A DNA stretch of 38,441 nucleotides. It comes from Chloroflexota bacterium (GTDB lineage: Bacteria > Chloroflexota > Dehalococcoidia > Lucifugimonadales > UBA3495). The translations under genes were made by a program, and so were the position numbers. Location: the NCBI GenBank assembly GCA_009840175.1, contig VXOI01000127.1, positions 1 to 38,441 on the forward strand, in the 5' to 3' direction. The notes below the pieces were generated by a model. That model had not been told where the DNA came from and did no database searches. It was given only the letters and a program-made list of their open reading frames with translations. Every line of letters starts with the position of its first letter. Within the stretch, counting starts at the first letter, position 1. Shown piece by piece: positions 1 to 7,560 of this stretch.

Positions 1-171
1 CGGACCCCCCGAATGCTGCAACCCCCACTCTCCCCTCATCAACCCGGACGTGGATTCGTTGGCATGGACTTCGGGGAGAAGCACCCGCGCCTCTGCGCCC
101 GCAGATTCCATTGCGTCAACATAACGCCGGGCATTGCGTTCACTGGCGGAAGTAATTGCGACGACAGACAT
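1..171 (-). CDS. Class I glutamine amidotransferase-like (peptidase C26/PuuD-type) protein, N-terminal fragment
   Basis: On the minus strand an ATG at 171 opens 57 codons that run off the left edge. The peptide starts MSVVAITSASERNARRYVDA, continues with AGAEARVLLPE and reaches LQHSGGP at the edge. The order (short beta strand, a YVDA-type helix, an 'AG..VLLP' strand, then a glycine turn) resembles the N-terminus of gamma-glutamyl-GABA hydrolase-type amidotransferases, where the glycine turn precedes a conserved Asp. The catalytic Cys/His/Glu would lie outside the window, so the substrate cannot be judged. I see no Shine-Dalgarno, but a perfect TATAAT lies 10 nt upstream of the ATG, which would suit a leaderless mRNA. 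The plus-strand ORF over the same bases looks like its shadow. Confidence 0.5.
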   Translation of the reverse strand, partial: MSVVAITSASERNARRYVDAMESAGAEARVLLPEVHANESTSGLMRGEWGLQHSGGP

Positions 172-181
172 ACTACATGGC

Positions 182-211
182 ATTATACTATATGTGGTAG
201 TGGATTGGCAG
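182..211 (-). promoter_or_regulatory. Possible sigma70-type promoter for the leftmost gene
   Basis: On the minus strand, CTGCCA (211-206), an 18-nt spacer and a perfect TATAAT (187-182) precede the ATG at 171. Transcription would start around 175, giving almost no 5' leader. The -10 box is convincing; the -35 matches TTGACA at 4 of 6 positions. The segment also contains an imperfect palindrome (ACTACAT / ATGTGGTAGT, about 172-202), which could be an operator or chance. Confidence 0.4.
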
Positions 212-323
212 TCCGTTTCCTGTCCCTCGTTGCGCATTTCGCTATTTCTGCGAGCATATAACAAAGCCGGTTTCACCTGTTCCTTTCTCTCATTCCCATG
301 CAGCGTTGCAATTTAAGCGCCAT

Positions 324-532
324 GTAGGGGCGGGTTTCAAACCCGCCCCTACGCTGCGTTAAGACGACATTCCTAGCCCCAATCATCTGAAACGGAATCC
401 CGAATTCCTGACACCAACCCCTTGCCAATCCCGTTAACACCTCCCTACCGTAGCAACTGAAACCAATCGCGCACCCAAACCCTCGTCGTTCCTCGGCTTC
501 CCACCGGAACCGCGAACCGCCCGGAACAAAAT
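324..532 (-). repeat. Interspersed repeat copy A (about 209 bp) ending in a 29-bp palindrome
   Basis: Read on the minus strand from 532 to 324, this matches 13583-13808 on the plus strand at roughly 85% identity by eye. The end at 324-352 is a near-perfect 29-nt palindrome (arms GTAGGGGCGGGTTT / AAACCCGCCCCTAC) that recurs identically at 13780-13808 and 21769-21797. An open frame crosses the copy on the minus strand, and its peptide block LARGWCQEFGIPFQ is shared with the other copy. Together with 172-323, where I see only the promoter described at 182-211, this accounts for the gene-free stretch 172-546. Confidence 0.85.
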
Positions 533-546
533 GAGGAAAATAAAAG

Positions 547-909
547 ATGCTCACGCTCTACCCCCGAATCTCCCTAGCCTCCCTTCGCCGACAGGTCGAC
601 CCCCTCAAGCGCAAGCTCGCCCGCGTCCTCCCCGTGCTGCGCCTCAAGGGCGCTGCGAACCACATAGTCAAGCTGTGGAATATCGCCCTCGCCAAGCAGA
701 AGCCCAGGCCCGACCCCATAGACTGCGTCCACGTAATAACCGGCGCCGGATTCCGCCCCGAACCCTGGAACCCCCTCCACGGATACATGGACCACTGCCA
801 ACGCTTCAGAATCACTCCCGACGCCCAGGAAATCATCGGCAAGCTCTTCCCGCCTGGCAGGAAAGCCGACCCGGCCGCCATCCTGATCAAACCCCTCCTG
901 GAGGCGTAG
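547..909 (+). CDS. Hypothetical protein, 120 aa
   Basis: This frame starts at ATG 547 with AGGA 9-12 nt upstream and ends at TAG 909. I do not recognise the product. It is basic at the N-terminus and then mixed, with no signal peptide or membrane segment. Codons strongly prefer C or G in third position (runs of ctc, gcc, aag, atc), like clear genes nearby, which is the main reason to call it. A longer plus-strand ORF in another frame (531-1112) and an antisense ORF (558-989) overlap it and show less natural composition. The start lies just past the end of repeat copy A, so the ribosome-binding bases are at the repeat boundary. Confidence 0.4.
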   Translation: MLTLYPRISLASLRRQVDPLKRKLARVLPVLRLKGAANHIVKLWNIALAKQKPRPDPIDCVHVITGAGFRPEPWNPLHGYMDHCQRFRITPDAQEIIGKLFPPGRKADPAAILIKPLLEA

Positions 910-1108
910 ATCCCCTGCGCTTTACCTCCTTCTATACCCATCCAACACCCGCCGAATACCCCGAAACACCCGTCCAAAGGAGCGGACAATCCCCTTCGAC
1001 CGCCCGATTAGGGCCATTGCCTGGAAAGCCAAAGCAATGGAAGAATTGCCGCTATTTTGATAAGCTAGGGCTACACAAAAGACCGAACCTTCAAGGAACG
1101 GAAAAGCT

Positions 1109-2236
1109 ATGAAAGAGGTCATCCAGGGAGTGGTGGAGACTCTGCGGGAAGGAAATCCCTGTGTGCTGGCTACCGTGGTGCGGACCAAGGGTTCAACGCC
1201 GCAAAAGGCCGGCGCGATGCTGCTGGTGCGCGACGACGGCAGCGGCTTGGGCACGCTGGGCGGCGGCTGCGTCGAGGGCGACATCTGGTTCGCCGCCAAG
1301 GAAATGCTGCGGCAGGAAAGCGGCCCCGAATTCAAGGACTACTACCTCAACGAAGACATCGCCGCCCGCGATGGCCTGGTCTGCGGCGGCACCATGTATT
1401 TCTACTTGGAGCCTCTGCGTAGCCTGGATGACTTTCTGCCCTTGGGCGACGAGATTCTTGAAGCCTACGACGGCGGTGAACCTGTGGCCCTCGCCACCGT
1501 GGTCAACAGCCCTGGCCGCCCGGAACGTCTGGGCGCCAAGCTCCTGCTGCGGGCCGACGGCACGGTCTCCGGCACCCTCGGAACGCAGGAACTCGACGAA
1601 CCGGCCCTCGAAACCGCTGTGCGTATAGCCCACATAGGCAACACTGAGTCCATATCCACCGAGGACGGGACAGAGATTTTCGTCGAGGGCTTCACCACGC
1701 CACCCACCCTGGTCATGGTGGGTGGTGGCCACGTCGGCAAGGCTACGGCGGATCTGGCCCGCTTTCTCGGCTACCGTATCTTCATCGTTGACGACCGTCC
1801 TGAGTTCTCCAACGAAGAGCGATTCCCCTACGCGGAGCAGACCATTGTCACCCCCTACGACCAGTGGTCGGATCATCTGAGCGTCAACGTCAACAGCTAC
1901 GTTGTTGTCGCCACCAGGGGGCACCGCTACGACGATATGGCCCTGGAATCCGCCCTGAAGACTCGTGCCCGCTATATCGGACTGCTCGGTAGCCGTCGCA
2001 AGACTCTGATGATTTACCGGCGCCTCATGGAGCAAGGCATCACCAAAGAGCGGATCAAGGAAGTGTACGCTCCGGTGGGCCTGAATATCGGTGGCCTTAC
2101 GCCGGAAGAGATAGCTGTCAGCATAATGTCCGAAGTCGTCATGGTCCGGCGCGGAGGCGACGGCGGCAGGATGACGATGGGCGACTGGTACATAGACCGC
2201 GCCGCCAGCATCGTGGAACGCGCGGTAGAGGTTTAG
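1109..2236 (+). CDS. XdhC/CoxI-family molybdenum hydroxylase maturation protein
   Basis: A 375-residue protein with AAGGAA 12 nt before the ATG. Family members bind molybdenum cofactor and help insert its sulfurated form into xanthine dehydrogenase or CO dehydrogenase-type enzymes in the cytoplasm. The N-terminal domain (about 10-80) has the typical VVRTKGSTPQKAGA segment and a glycine turn GTLGGGCVEG. The C-terminal Rossmann-like domain (about 195-345) begins VMVGGGHVGKATADLARFLGY and keeps VVVATRGHRYDDMALE and YIGLLGSRRK, all typical of XdhC. Length fits a two-domain member. The next gene is a MocA-like nucleotidyltransferase, the usual partner. No molybdenum hydroxylase subunit is in the window. 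Confidence 0.9.
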   Translation: MKEVIQGVVETLREGNPCVLATVVRTKGSTPQKAGAMLLVRDDGSGLGTLGGGCVEGDIWFAAKEMLRQESGPEFKDYYLNEDIAARDGLVCGGTMYFYLEPLRSLDDFLPLGDEILEAYDGGEPVALATVVNSPGRPERLGAKLLLRADGTVSGTLGTQELDEPALETAVRIAHIGNTESISTEDGTEIFVEGFTTPPTLVMVGGGHVGKATADLARFLGYRIFIVDDRPEFSNEERFPYAEQTIVTPYDQWSDHLSVNVNSYVVVATRGHRYDDMALESALKTRARYIGLLGSRRKTLMIYRRLMEQGITKERIKEVYAPVGLNIGGLTPEEIAVSIMSEVVMVRRGGDGGRMTMGDWYIDRAASIVERAVEV

Positions 2237-2245
2237 CGGGTAAAT

Positions 2246-2280
2246 CCCCTCTCCCTTGAGGCAGAGGGTTAGGGTGAGGG
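2246..2280 (+). repeat. Dispersed CTCTCCCTTGAGG-type repeat that supplies a ribosome-binding site
   Basis: A GA/CT-rich imperfect palindrome (CTCTCCCTTGAGG then CAGAGGGTTAGGGTGAGGG). The same family occurs inverted at 36358-36384 between rplV and rpsC. The final GGTGAGGGAG lies directly before the TTG start of the mocA-like gene and is its best Shine-Dalgarno, so the repeat may act in translation. Confidence 0.75.
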
Positions 2281-2287
2281 AGAAAAC

Positions 2288-2920
2288 TTGAGAGATCAGG
2301 ACTCGGAGGTGAAGCCGAGGCCCAGTGCGTGCGCCATTCTGCTCGCCGCCGGAGAGTCCTCACGCATGGGGCAGTTGAAGGCCCTGCTCCCCTGGCGAGG
2401 CCGGAGCCTTCTCGAGCATCAGGTGTCGGCTCTTCGCGAAGGCGGTGCAGACCGGGTCGTCGTGGTCTTGGGCCACCGGGCCGACGACCTGCGCCCTCTG
2501 CTGGAAGGCAAGGACGGTGTCTCCTGGACGCTAAACCTCGACTACCTGCAAGGCAAGACCACTTCCATCAGGGCCGGCCTGTCCGCCTTGAATTGTCCTG
2601 CCCTCGACGTCATCCTGCTGCTGAACGTAGACCAGCCCCGCGACGCTGCCGACATCGCCCGAGTCCTGGAAGCCCACCGCGCCCACGGCAACGCTGTCAC
2701 CGTCCCGGAATACCGGGGCAAGGGCGGCCACCCCATAGCCCTCTCCGCAACATTGCTGCCGGAGCTGCTGGAAATAGACGAAGATACGCAGGGCATCAAG
2801 GCCGTCGTTCGCCGCCGCCCCGAATCGGTGCAGCGCCTCCCCCTGGACAACCCCGGAGTACTGCTCGACCTCAACACCCCCGAACAGTACCAGGCCGCCG
2901 TGGCGGCTGCCGGAACCTGA
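2288..2920 (+). CDS. mocA: MocA-like molybdenum cofactor cytidylyltransferase (NTP-transferase)
   Basis: A 210-residue nucleotidyltransferase of the MobA/MocA fold, which in characterised relatives transfers CMP from CTP to molybdopterin-Mo for molybdenum hydroxylases. The nucleotide-binding loop is AILLAAGESSRMGQLKALLPW (about 16-36), with the expected LLEHQ segment next. NVDQPR (about 116) marks the metal-binding Asp region, and GKGGHPIALS (about 143) matches the family. I use the TTG at 2288 because a purine-rich GAGGGAG lies 6 nt upstream; an in-frame GTG at 2309 is the alternative. It follows the XdhC gene by 51 nt and is probably co-transcribed. CTP versus GTP preference cannot be read with certainty. 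Confidence 0.82.
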   Translation: MRDQDSEVKPRPSACAILLAAGESSRMGQLKALLPWRGRSLLEHQVSALREGGADRVVVVLGHRADDLRPLLEGKDGVSWTLNLDYLQGKTTSIRAGLSALNCPALDVILLLNVDQPRDAADIARVLEAHRAHGNAVTVPEYRGKGGHPIALSATLLPELLEIDEDTQGIKAVVRRRPESVQRLPLDNPGVLLDLNTPEQYQAAVAAAGT

Positions 2921-2932
2921 ACTCTGCGAAAG

Positions 2933-4225
2933 CTATACCCGTCGGCCGTTAGGCATCAGCGCCGACACCAAGAAACCGAAGAAGTACAGCCCGGCGGCCA
3001 TGTAGAACGCCGAGGACCACCCCGCGAATTCGGCAAGTGCCCCAGCCGCGATGGAAGCCATCGCGCCGAAGAAGGCATTGCTGCCCCACATCAGCCCGAT
3101 AAACGAGCCTTCCAGCCCCTTGCCCTCTGCCACGTCAATGGCGGCTGCCTGCGTCATCGAGTTCACTGTAAAGATGAACACCCCGAACAGGAACACCATC
3201 ACCGTCATGCCCCAGCCTCCGCCCATCATTACTATCGCCAGCGTAATGACCCCGGTGGCCGCCATGATGAACATCGTAATCCACTTGCGTCCGATGCGGT
3301 CCGACAGCGCCCCAAATAGAGGCCCGGTAATGATTCCAGGCATGGCGAAAAGGGCCACATGGAATCCTATGGAAATGTTGCCGTAGCCCAGGTCATCCTT
3401 CAGGTAGAACGGAATTACCCACAGCAGCGACCGGTCTCCCATGCCTCGCACCGCCGACACTGTGAAGATGCTCCACATCCCCGTCCCGCGGAAGGAGTCC
3501 ACCATGCTCCGCAGTTGAGTCTTAATCTTCTCCTTGTAGTCCACTCCTGGAAGGGGCGGGCCGTCAACGTTGCGTAGAAGCACGAAGATGGCGGTTGCCA
3601 GCACCAGCATCACCGGCGCGCCGCCGCCCACGATCCAGCGCCAGTCCACCGACCAGTCCCAGGGCCACCATTCCGACCCCCACCATTCTGCCGCGCCTGC
3701 GGCCCCGCCCAGCAGCGCCCCAACTATCAGCGGCCCGATCCAGTCGCCCAGGTTGCCGGTGGAGCGGTGCATCGAAATGAACAGTCCGCGCCGCCTCGGA
3801 AACCGCTGCGCCAGCAGGCCCAGCGCCGGCGGATGCCACATCGCCGTGCCCGCCGATGCAATCGCAAGCGCAGCCAGTATCAGCGCGTAGCTGGGGGCTA
3901 TGGAAACCAGCAGATAGCCAACGCCTATCAGCGCCAGGCTGAGGGTCAGCACCTGTGCCCTGCGGTGCTGGAAGATGTCCACAAAGAACCCGCCGGTCAT
4001 GCTGGTGGCCCCGCCAGCAAGCTGCCGCACCCCGTCCATCAGACCCGCCTGGATTGGGTTCAGCCCCATGGCCACGTATATTGCCGGGATGAGCACCAGG
4101 AACCCGCGGCCATACATATGCTCCAGCGTGTGAGCGCCGATGACCGTGGTCGCCATGATGGGATCCCTGGTTCGGCCTGGTCCTTGACTTGCTGACGATT
4201 CCCGTCCCGCTGCTGCTTGCGCCAC
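2933..4225 (-). CDS. Major facilitator superfamily transporter
   Basis: A 430-residue integral membrane protein made of repeated hydrophobic segments, probably 12 helices. MFS signatures include the loop after helix 2 (FQHRRAQVLT), GTAMWHPPALGLLAQRFPRRRG and GALSDRIGRKW. The MWHPPA..RRG stretch recalls fosmidomycin-resistance-type (Fsr) drug exporters, but the substrate is unknown. The start is a GTG with AAGGAT 8 nt upstream; an in-frame ATG at 4156 is a realistic alternative that removes a 23-residue hydrophilic lead. A tryptophan-rich patch at about residues 175-198 holds eight Trp in about 20 residues, near the middle of the protein. It converges on mocA with a 12-nt gap and follows the asparaginase-like gene by 60 nt. 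Confidence 0.85.
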   Translation of the reverse strand: MAQAAAGRESSASQGPGRTRDPIMATTVIGAHTLEHMYGRGFLVLIPAIYVAMGLNPIQAGLMDGVRQLAGGATSMTGGFFVDIFQHRRAQVLTLSLALIGVGYLLVSIAPSYALILAALAIASAGTAMWHPPALGLLAQRFPRRRGLFISMHRSTGNLGDWIGPLIVGALLGGAAGAAEWWGSEWWPWDWSVDWRWIVGGGAPVMLVLATAIFVLLRNVDGPPLPGVDYKEKIKTQLRSMVDSFRGTGMWSIFTVSAVRGMGDRSLLWVIPFYLKDDLGYGNISIGFHVALFAMPGIITGPLFGALSDRIGRKWITMFIMAATGVITLAIVMMGGGWGMTVMVFLFGVFIFTVNSMTQAAAIDVAEGKGLEGSFIGLMWGSNAFFGAMASIAAGALAEFAGWSSAFYMAAGLYFFGFLVSALMPNGRRV

Positions 4226-4285
4226 TGGATGCTATCCTTGCTTGGTATTTATCCCTCTGTCCGAACCCGCGAATTATACACTCCC

Positions 4286-5293
4286 TCAGAACTCCAGGAA
4301 GGCCTCTTGCAGCCATTCCCGCTCGCGGCTTACGGTCAGCGCCAGCATCAGCAGCACCCGGGCCTTCTGCGGCAGCAGGTTGTCGCAGACGAGGAATCCC
4401 TGCTCCTCCTTCCGTGGTGTGTTGACCACGCGGCCCGCCGTGGAGCGGGAAGCCAGCACCACCGGAATGCCGTCGTCCACCGCCCGGGCTGCCGCAGACA
4501 GGAACGCTGGCGGAAAGGTGCCCCCGCCAAACCCTACGACCACCAGGCCATCGGGACGCAATTGCCGCACTGCGTCCAGCACCGCTCCGTCGGCTCCGGC
4601 GTAGGAATACACGATCTCCACCCGCGGCAGGCTGTCTCGCCCGGCCACGTCGAATGGCGTGGCGGTGGTATGCTTGCGCAGTGGAGCGCGATAGAACACC
4701 ACCTGGTGGTCGGAATCGGCGTAGCCCAGGAACCCCAGCTCGTTTGGGCGGAATGTTTCCACCCGGAAGGTGTTGGCCTTGGAGACGTCGCGGGCTGAGT
4801 GTATCTCGTTGTTTAGCACAGTCAGAACGCCCATCCCGCCAGCGTGAGGAGAGGCGGCGATACGCACTGCGTCCATAAGGTTAAGATCTGCGTCGGTGCT
4901 GATGGCCGTGGGCGGGCGCATCGCGCCTGTGACCACCACCGGCTTGCCGGTCTTTACTGTAAGGTGCAGGAAATAGGATGTTTCCTCCAGCGTGGCCGTG
5001 CCGTGGGTGACCGCCACTCCGGTGAGTGGGCTGCCATCGGCCAAGAGGTTGTTGATTCTGTCGGCGAGCGCTAGCCATTCGGTCGCTCCGATGGCCGTGC
5101 TTCCCACGCTGACCAGGTCCTCGGAGGTGACAGACGCGAAGCTCGCGATTTCGGGAACGCGATCCAGTGACTGCTGGATAGTCAGGTGGTCTCCGATTTC
5201 CGAGTAGAGCATATAGTCCAGCCGGTCGGGGCCGATGCCGGCGATACTGCCGCCGGTGCCGATTACGTGTACCTGCGGTTTGGCTGCGGACAT
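4286..5293 (-). CDS. Type II asparaginase-fold amidohydrolase with altered substrate-binding residues
   Basis: A 335-residue protein alignable along its length with E. coli AnsB (GAMRP, ARDVSKANT, TPFDV, LNPQKARVLL-like NLLPQKARVLL). The usual TGGTIAG nucleophile motif is TGGSIAG (Ser16 for Thr12). The second motif THGTDT is THGTAT: Thr99 is kept, but the substrate-binding Asp90 is Ala100. Gln59 is replaced by Thr66, while Ser65 and Lys172 (AnsB Ser58 and Lys162) are kept. The fold is secure, L-asparagine as substrate is not. There is no obvious signal peptide, so it is probably cytoplasmic. I chose the ATG at 5293 because GAGGAGG sits 8 nt upstream; the longer frame from 5326 lacks a site. 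Confidence 0.85.
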   Translation of the reverse strand: MSAAKPQVHVIGTGGSIAGIGPDRLDYMLYSEIGDHLTIQQSLDRVPEIASFASVTSEDLVSVGSTAIGATEWLALADRINNLLADGSPLTGVAVTHGTATLEETSYFLHLTVKTGKPVVVTGAMRPPTAISTDADLNLMDAVRIAASPHAGGMGVLTVLNNEIHSARDVSKANTFRVETFRPNELGFLGYADSDHQVVFYRAPLRKHTTATPFDVAGRDSLPRVEIVYSYAGADGAVLDAVRQLRPDGLVVVGFGGGTFPPAFLSAAARAVDDGIPVVLASRSTAGRVVNTPRKEEQGFLVCDNLLPQKARVLLMLALTVSREREWLQEAFLEF

Positions 5294-5350
5294 GGTTGCC
5301 GCCTCCTCGATAGCGATAAGTTCCATGTAAGGGGAAGCCAGAGTAACGGT

Positions 5351-5359
5351 TGCTATAAT
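5351..5359 (+). promoter_or_regulatory. Extended -10 promoter for the phosphoesterase gene
   Basis: The sequence TGCTATAAT is an exact extended -10 element (TGnTATAAT), about 20 nt before the ATG of the phosphoesterase gene. No clear -35 is seen, which extended -10 promoters tolerate. The mRNA leader would be only about 14 nt. Coordinates are good to about one base. Confidence 0.5.
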
Positions 5360-5379
5360 AACCTATCCGCCACGATAAG

Positions 5380-6126
5380 ATGCCGGGGGAACGGTTGCGG
5401 GCTCTGATATTGTCGGACATTCATTCCAATCTGGAGGCGTTGGCCGCTGTAATTGGCGATGCCCGGCAACGCGGTGGGTTCGATTGTGTCTGGTGCCTGG
5501 GCGACATGGTGGGTTACGGCCCGGACCCTTCGGAATGTCTGCGGCTCCTGCGGGAGTTCGACTTGGTGGCGGTCGCAGGCAACCACGACTATGCCGCAGC
5601 CGGGGTGATAGATGCGTCCGATTTCAACGGCGCGGCCTACGCCGCTATCCGGTGGACCGGGGAGCAATTGGACGGAGACGATAAGCACTTCCTGACGGAA
5701 CTGCCGGTGGTAAGCGTTGAGCCTCCGTTCACCCTGGTCCATGGCAGCTTGCGCGCTCCCATTGTCGAATACCTGCTTCACCCTTCGCAGGCGCTCGCAA
5801 CCTTTGGGCTGATGACGACTCCGTATTGCCTGGTTGGCCACTCTCACCAGCCGTTTGTCTGCCGCGACATGGCGCCCATGCCCATGTTCCTTCCTTTGCC
5901 CGAAGGTGGGAGTGTGGAACTGGACAATGGACGCTGCATTATCAACCCTGGGAGCGTGGGACAGCCAAGAGACAGGGATTCACGGGCCAGTTATGCGATC
6001 TTTGACAGTGATGGGCCTGCCATAGAACACTACCGCGTCGAGTACGACATCGCCCTTACCCAAAGCAAGATGCGCCGCGCCGGGCTCCCCGAGTACCTCA
6101 TAAACCGTCTGGACTATGGCGTGTGA
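5380..6126 (+). CDS. Calcineurin-like metallophosphoesterase (YfcE/diadenosine tetraphosphatase type)
   Basis: A 248-residue protein with the complete dimetal phosphoesterase motif set: LSDIHSN (about 11-17), LGDMVGYGPDP (about 40-50), GNHD (about 67-70), a single HGS (about 113), GHSHQP (about 150-155) and NPGSVGQPRD (about 190). The GDMVGYGPDP..GNHD spacing is typical of the small bacterial subgroup that includes MJ0936/YfcE-like phosphodiesterases and some ApaH-like enzymes. The natural substrate is not evident. The Shine-Dalgarno is weak and the leader short. tRNA-Lys follows 53 nt after the stop with its own promoter. Confidence 0.88.
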   Translation: MPGERLRALILSDIHSNLEALAAVIGDARQRGGFDCVWCLGDMVGYGPDPSECLRLLREFDLVAVAGNHDYAAAGVIDASDFNGAAYAAIRWTGEQLDGDDKHFLTELPVVSVEPPFTLVHGSLRAPIVEYLLHPSQALATFGLMTTPYCLVGHSHQPFVCRDMAPMPMFLPLPEGGSVELDNGRCIINPGSVGQPRDRDSRASYAIFDSDGPAIEHYRVEYDIALTQSKMRRAGLPEYLINRLDYGV

Positions 6127-6140
6127 GAGTCCTGCCTGAT

Positions 6141-6169
6141 TTGACAGAGCCGCCCGCCGTTGGTAGATT
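6141..6169 (+). promoter_or_regulatory. Sigma70 promoter of tRNA-Lys
   Basis: A perfect TTGACA (6141-6146), a 17-nt spacer and TAGATT (6164-6169) lie so that transcription would begin about 4 nt before the tRNA 5' end. The perfect -35 and ideal spacing make this one of the two best promoters in the window. Confidence 0.75.
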
Positions 6170-6179
6170 GGAATGTAGC

Positions 6180-6255
6180 GGCCCGCTAGCTCAACTGGCA
6201 GAGCAACGGACTCTTAATCCGTAGGTTCTCGGTTCGACCCCGAGGCGGGTCACCA
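6180..6255 (+). tRNA. tRNA-Lys(CUU)
   Basis: A 76-nt cloverleaf. The acceptor GGCCCGC pairs with GCGGGTC (one G-U). The D arm is GCTC..GAGC, the anticodon stem ACGGA/TCCGT with loop CTCTTAA giving anticodon CTT, and the T arm CTCGG-TTCGACC-CCGAG. The 3' CCA is encoded (6253-6255). Confidence 0.96.
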
Positions 6256-6269
6256 AAGGCTTTTGATAT

Positions 6270-6304
6270 GCCGCCTTTCCCGTTGTGGAAGGGCGGCTGT
6301 TTTT
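6270..6304 (+). terminator. Intrinsic terminator after tRNA-Lys
   Basis: A GC-rich hairpin with arms GCCGCCTTTCC and GGAAGGGCGGC (one G-U pair) and a 6-nt loop, followed by TGTTTTTG. It lies 15 nt past the CCA end and ends the tRNA transcript. Confidence 0.85.
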
Positions 6305-6437
6305 GTAGCGTCTTTCGGCAAGCCCGGGAGAGCAAGGGCTTGTGATTGTCCGCCTGCCGGTCTAAATTACCGGTGGCCCTGTTGGAGTCGGCCCGGAAAC
6401 CGGGCGTTCGTAAATCATGAATACGGGAGAGACGCAA

Positions 6438-6965
6438 ATGTCCGACACTGCTACAACCATATTCGCGCTGCAACGCAACTGGGACATGGTGTCCACCGCC
6501 GTCGCCGGCGTTGACGACGCCGCTCTCGCCAGTATGCCCAATGACCAGTCCAACTCCATAGCCTGGCTGGTGTGGCACATGACCCGCGTGGTTGACCGTT
6601 TCATTCACGGCCGCTTCCAGGATACCGGCCAGGTTTGGACCGCTGGTGGTTGGCACGAGAAGTTTGGCATGGACGCAGACCCGGACGAGTTCGGTATCGG
6701 CTGGAGCGCCGAACAGGTGGCGAATTGGCCCTGCCCGCCTCGCGACGTATTGATGGGCTACTACGACACGGTCAACGATGCGGCCCGCGACTACATTAAC
6801 GGCCTCGACGCGGACGGCCTCGCCCGCCAGGTGCCTGCCGCCGCGCCCGGCGCCACTATGTCGGTAGCGGACGCCCTGGGCATCCTGGTTTGGGACAACA
6901 TCGTCCACGGCGGACAGGTGGCCTACATCCGCGGCTACTTCGAGGGCATGGGCTGGCATCGCTAG
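6438..6965 (+). CDS. DinB-like (DUF664-type) four-helix metalloprotein
   Basis: A 175-residue protein of the DinB/YfiT-like superfamily, whose members are four-helix bundles with a histidine-based metal site; many are thiol-dependent transferases. Helix 2 carries WLVWHMTRVVDR (His47), and the C-terminal helix carries WDNIVHGGQVAYIRG (Asp153, His157), matching the position of the family's H-x3-H-x-GQ motif with the first His replaced by Asp. I start at the ATG 6438 because GGGAGAGA lies just upstream; an in-frame ATG at 6417 lacks a site. It stands alone between the tRNA terminator and a convergent DUF1801 gene. Substrate and thiol cofactor are unknown. Confidence 0.8.
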   Translation: MSDTATTIFALQRNWDMVSTAVAGVDDAALASMPNDQSNSIAWLVWHMTRVVDRFIHGRFQDTGQVWTAGGWHEKFGMDADPDEFGIGWSAEQVANWPCPPRDVLMGYYDTVNDAARDYINGLDADGLARQVPAAAPGATMSVADALGILVWDNIVHGGQVAYIRGYFEGMGWHR

Positions 6966-7053
6966 GCCCTCAGTTGGCGCTGCGCTAGTCCCCGGGAAGA
7001 ACATAGAGCGCCACAAACAGACGCGGGAGCCGCCTTCCCGCTGGCTGAGGCTG

Positions 7054-7560
7054 TTATTCCTCGCCCTGCTTCCGTTTGCGCCTTGCCCTGCGGTTGGCTT
7101 CCATGGAAGCGCGAGAGGCTTCATAACAAGCGATGTATTCGGAGGCCGGCGTTCGGGCGATGGTCTCGCTGATGATATCCAGAGGCAGGTCATCCAGCTT
7201 CTTGAAACGCACGCAGGACTTGCCCATGTCCAGTTTTTTTCCGGAAGCGGTGAAACCCTCGATAAACCACCGCAGCGTGTCCTCATCCCCGTACACATTC
7301 ATCAGATAGATAGACATATGTCGTTTCTGGGAGGCCAGCGCGGCGTACATCAACGGATGTCCGTTGTAAGTCTCAGGGTAGGTCTCCAGAGGTATCACGT
7401 AAGTGATCATCCCGAAGCCCATTTCCTCAGTGTAACCGGCTGGCAGCCTTTGCAAAATCAGCTCGCGTAGCTGTGAGATCTGGGCTGCCCGCTCCTTCGG
7501 AAGGCCAGCGATGTATTCTTCCGCAGTTGTCGGACCAATGGAGTCTCTGTGGTGGTTCAT
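7054..7560 (-). CDS. DUF1801 (YdhG-like) domain protein
   Basis: A 168-residue cytoplasmic protein. The pattern AEEYIAGLPKERAAQISQLR at the start, then EEMGFGMITYVIP, HPLMYAALASQKRHMSIYLM and a late GKSCVRFKKLDDLPL is the DUF1801/YdhG alpha-beta fold, similar to the frataxin-like iron-binding fold in some members. No biochemical role is assigned to most members. The C-terminus ends in a strongly basic tail (ANRRARRKRKQGEE), which could bind nucleic acid, though that is inference. It is transcribed divergently from the collagen-like gene and converges on the DinB-like gene. Confidence 0.85.
   Translation of the reverse strand: MNHHRDSIGPTTAEEYIAGLPKERAAQISQLRELILQRLPAGYTEEMGFGMITYVIPLETYPETYNGHPLMYAALASQKRHMSIYLMNVYGDEDTLRWFIEGFTASGKKLDMGKSCVRFKKLDDLPLDIISETIARTPASEYIACYEASRASMEANRRARRKRKQGEE

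Noticed and set aside
5294-5326. A longer start for the asparaginase-like gene.
   Set aside because: GAGGAGG directly precedes the ATG at 5293; the upstream ATG has none.
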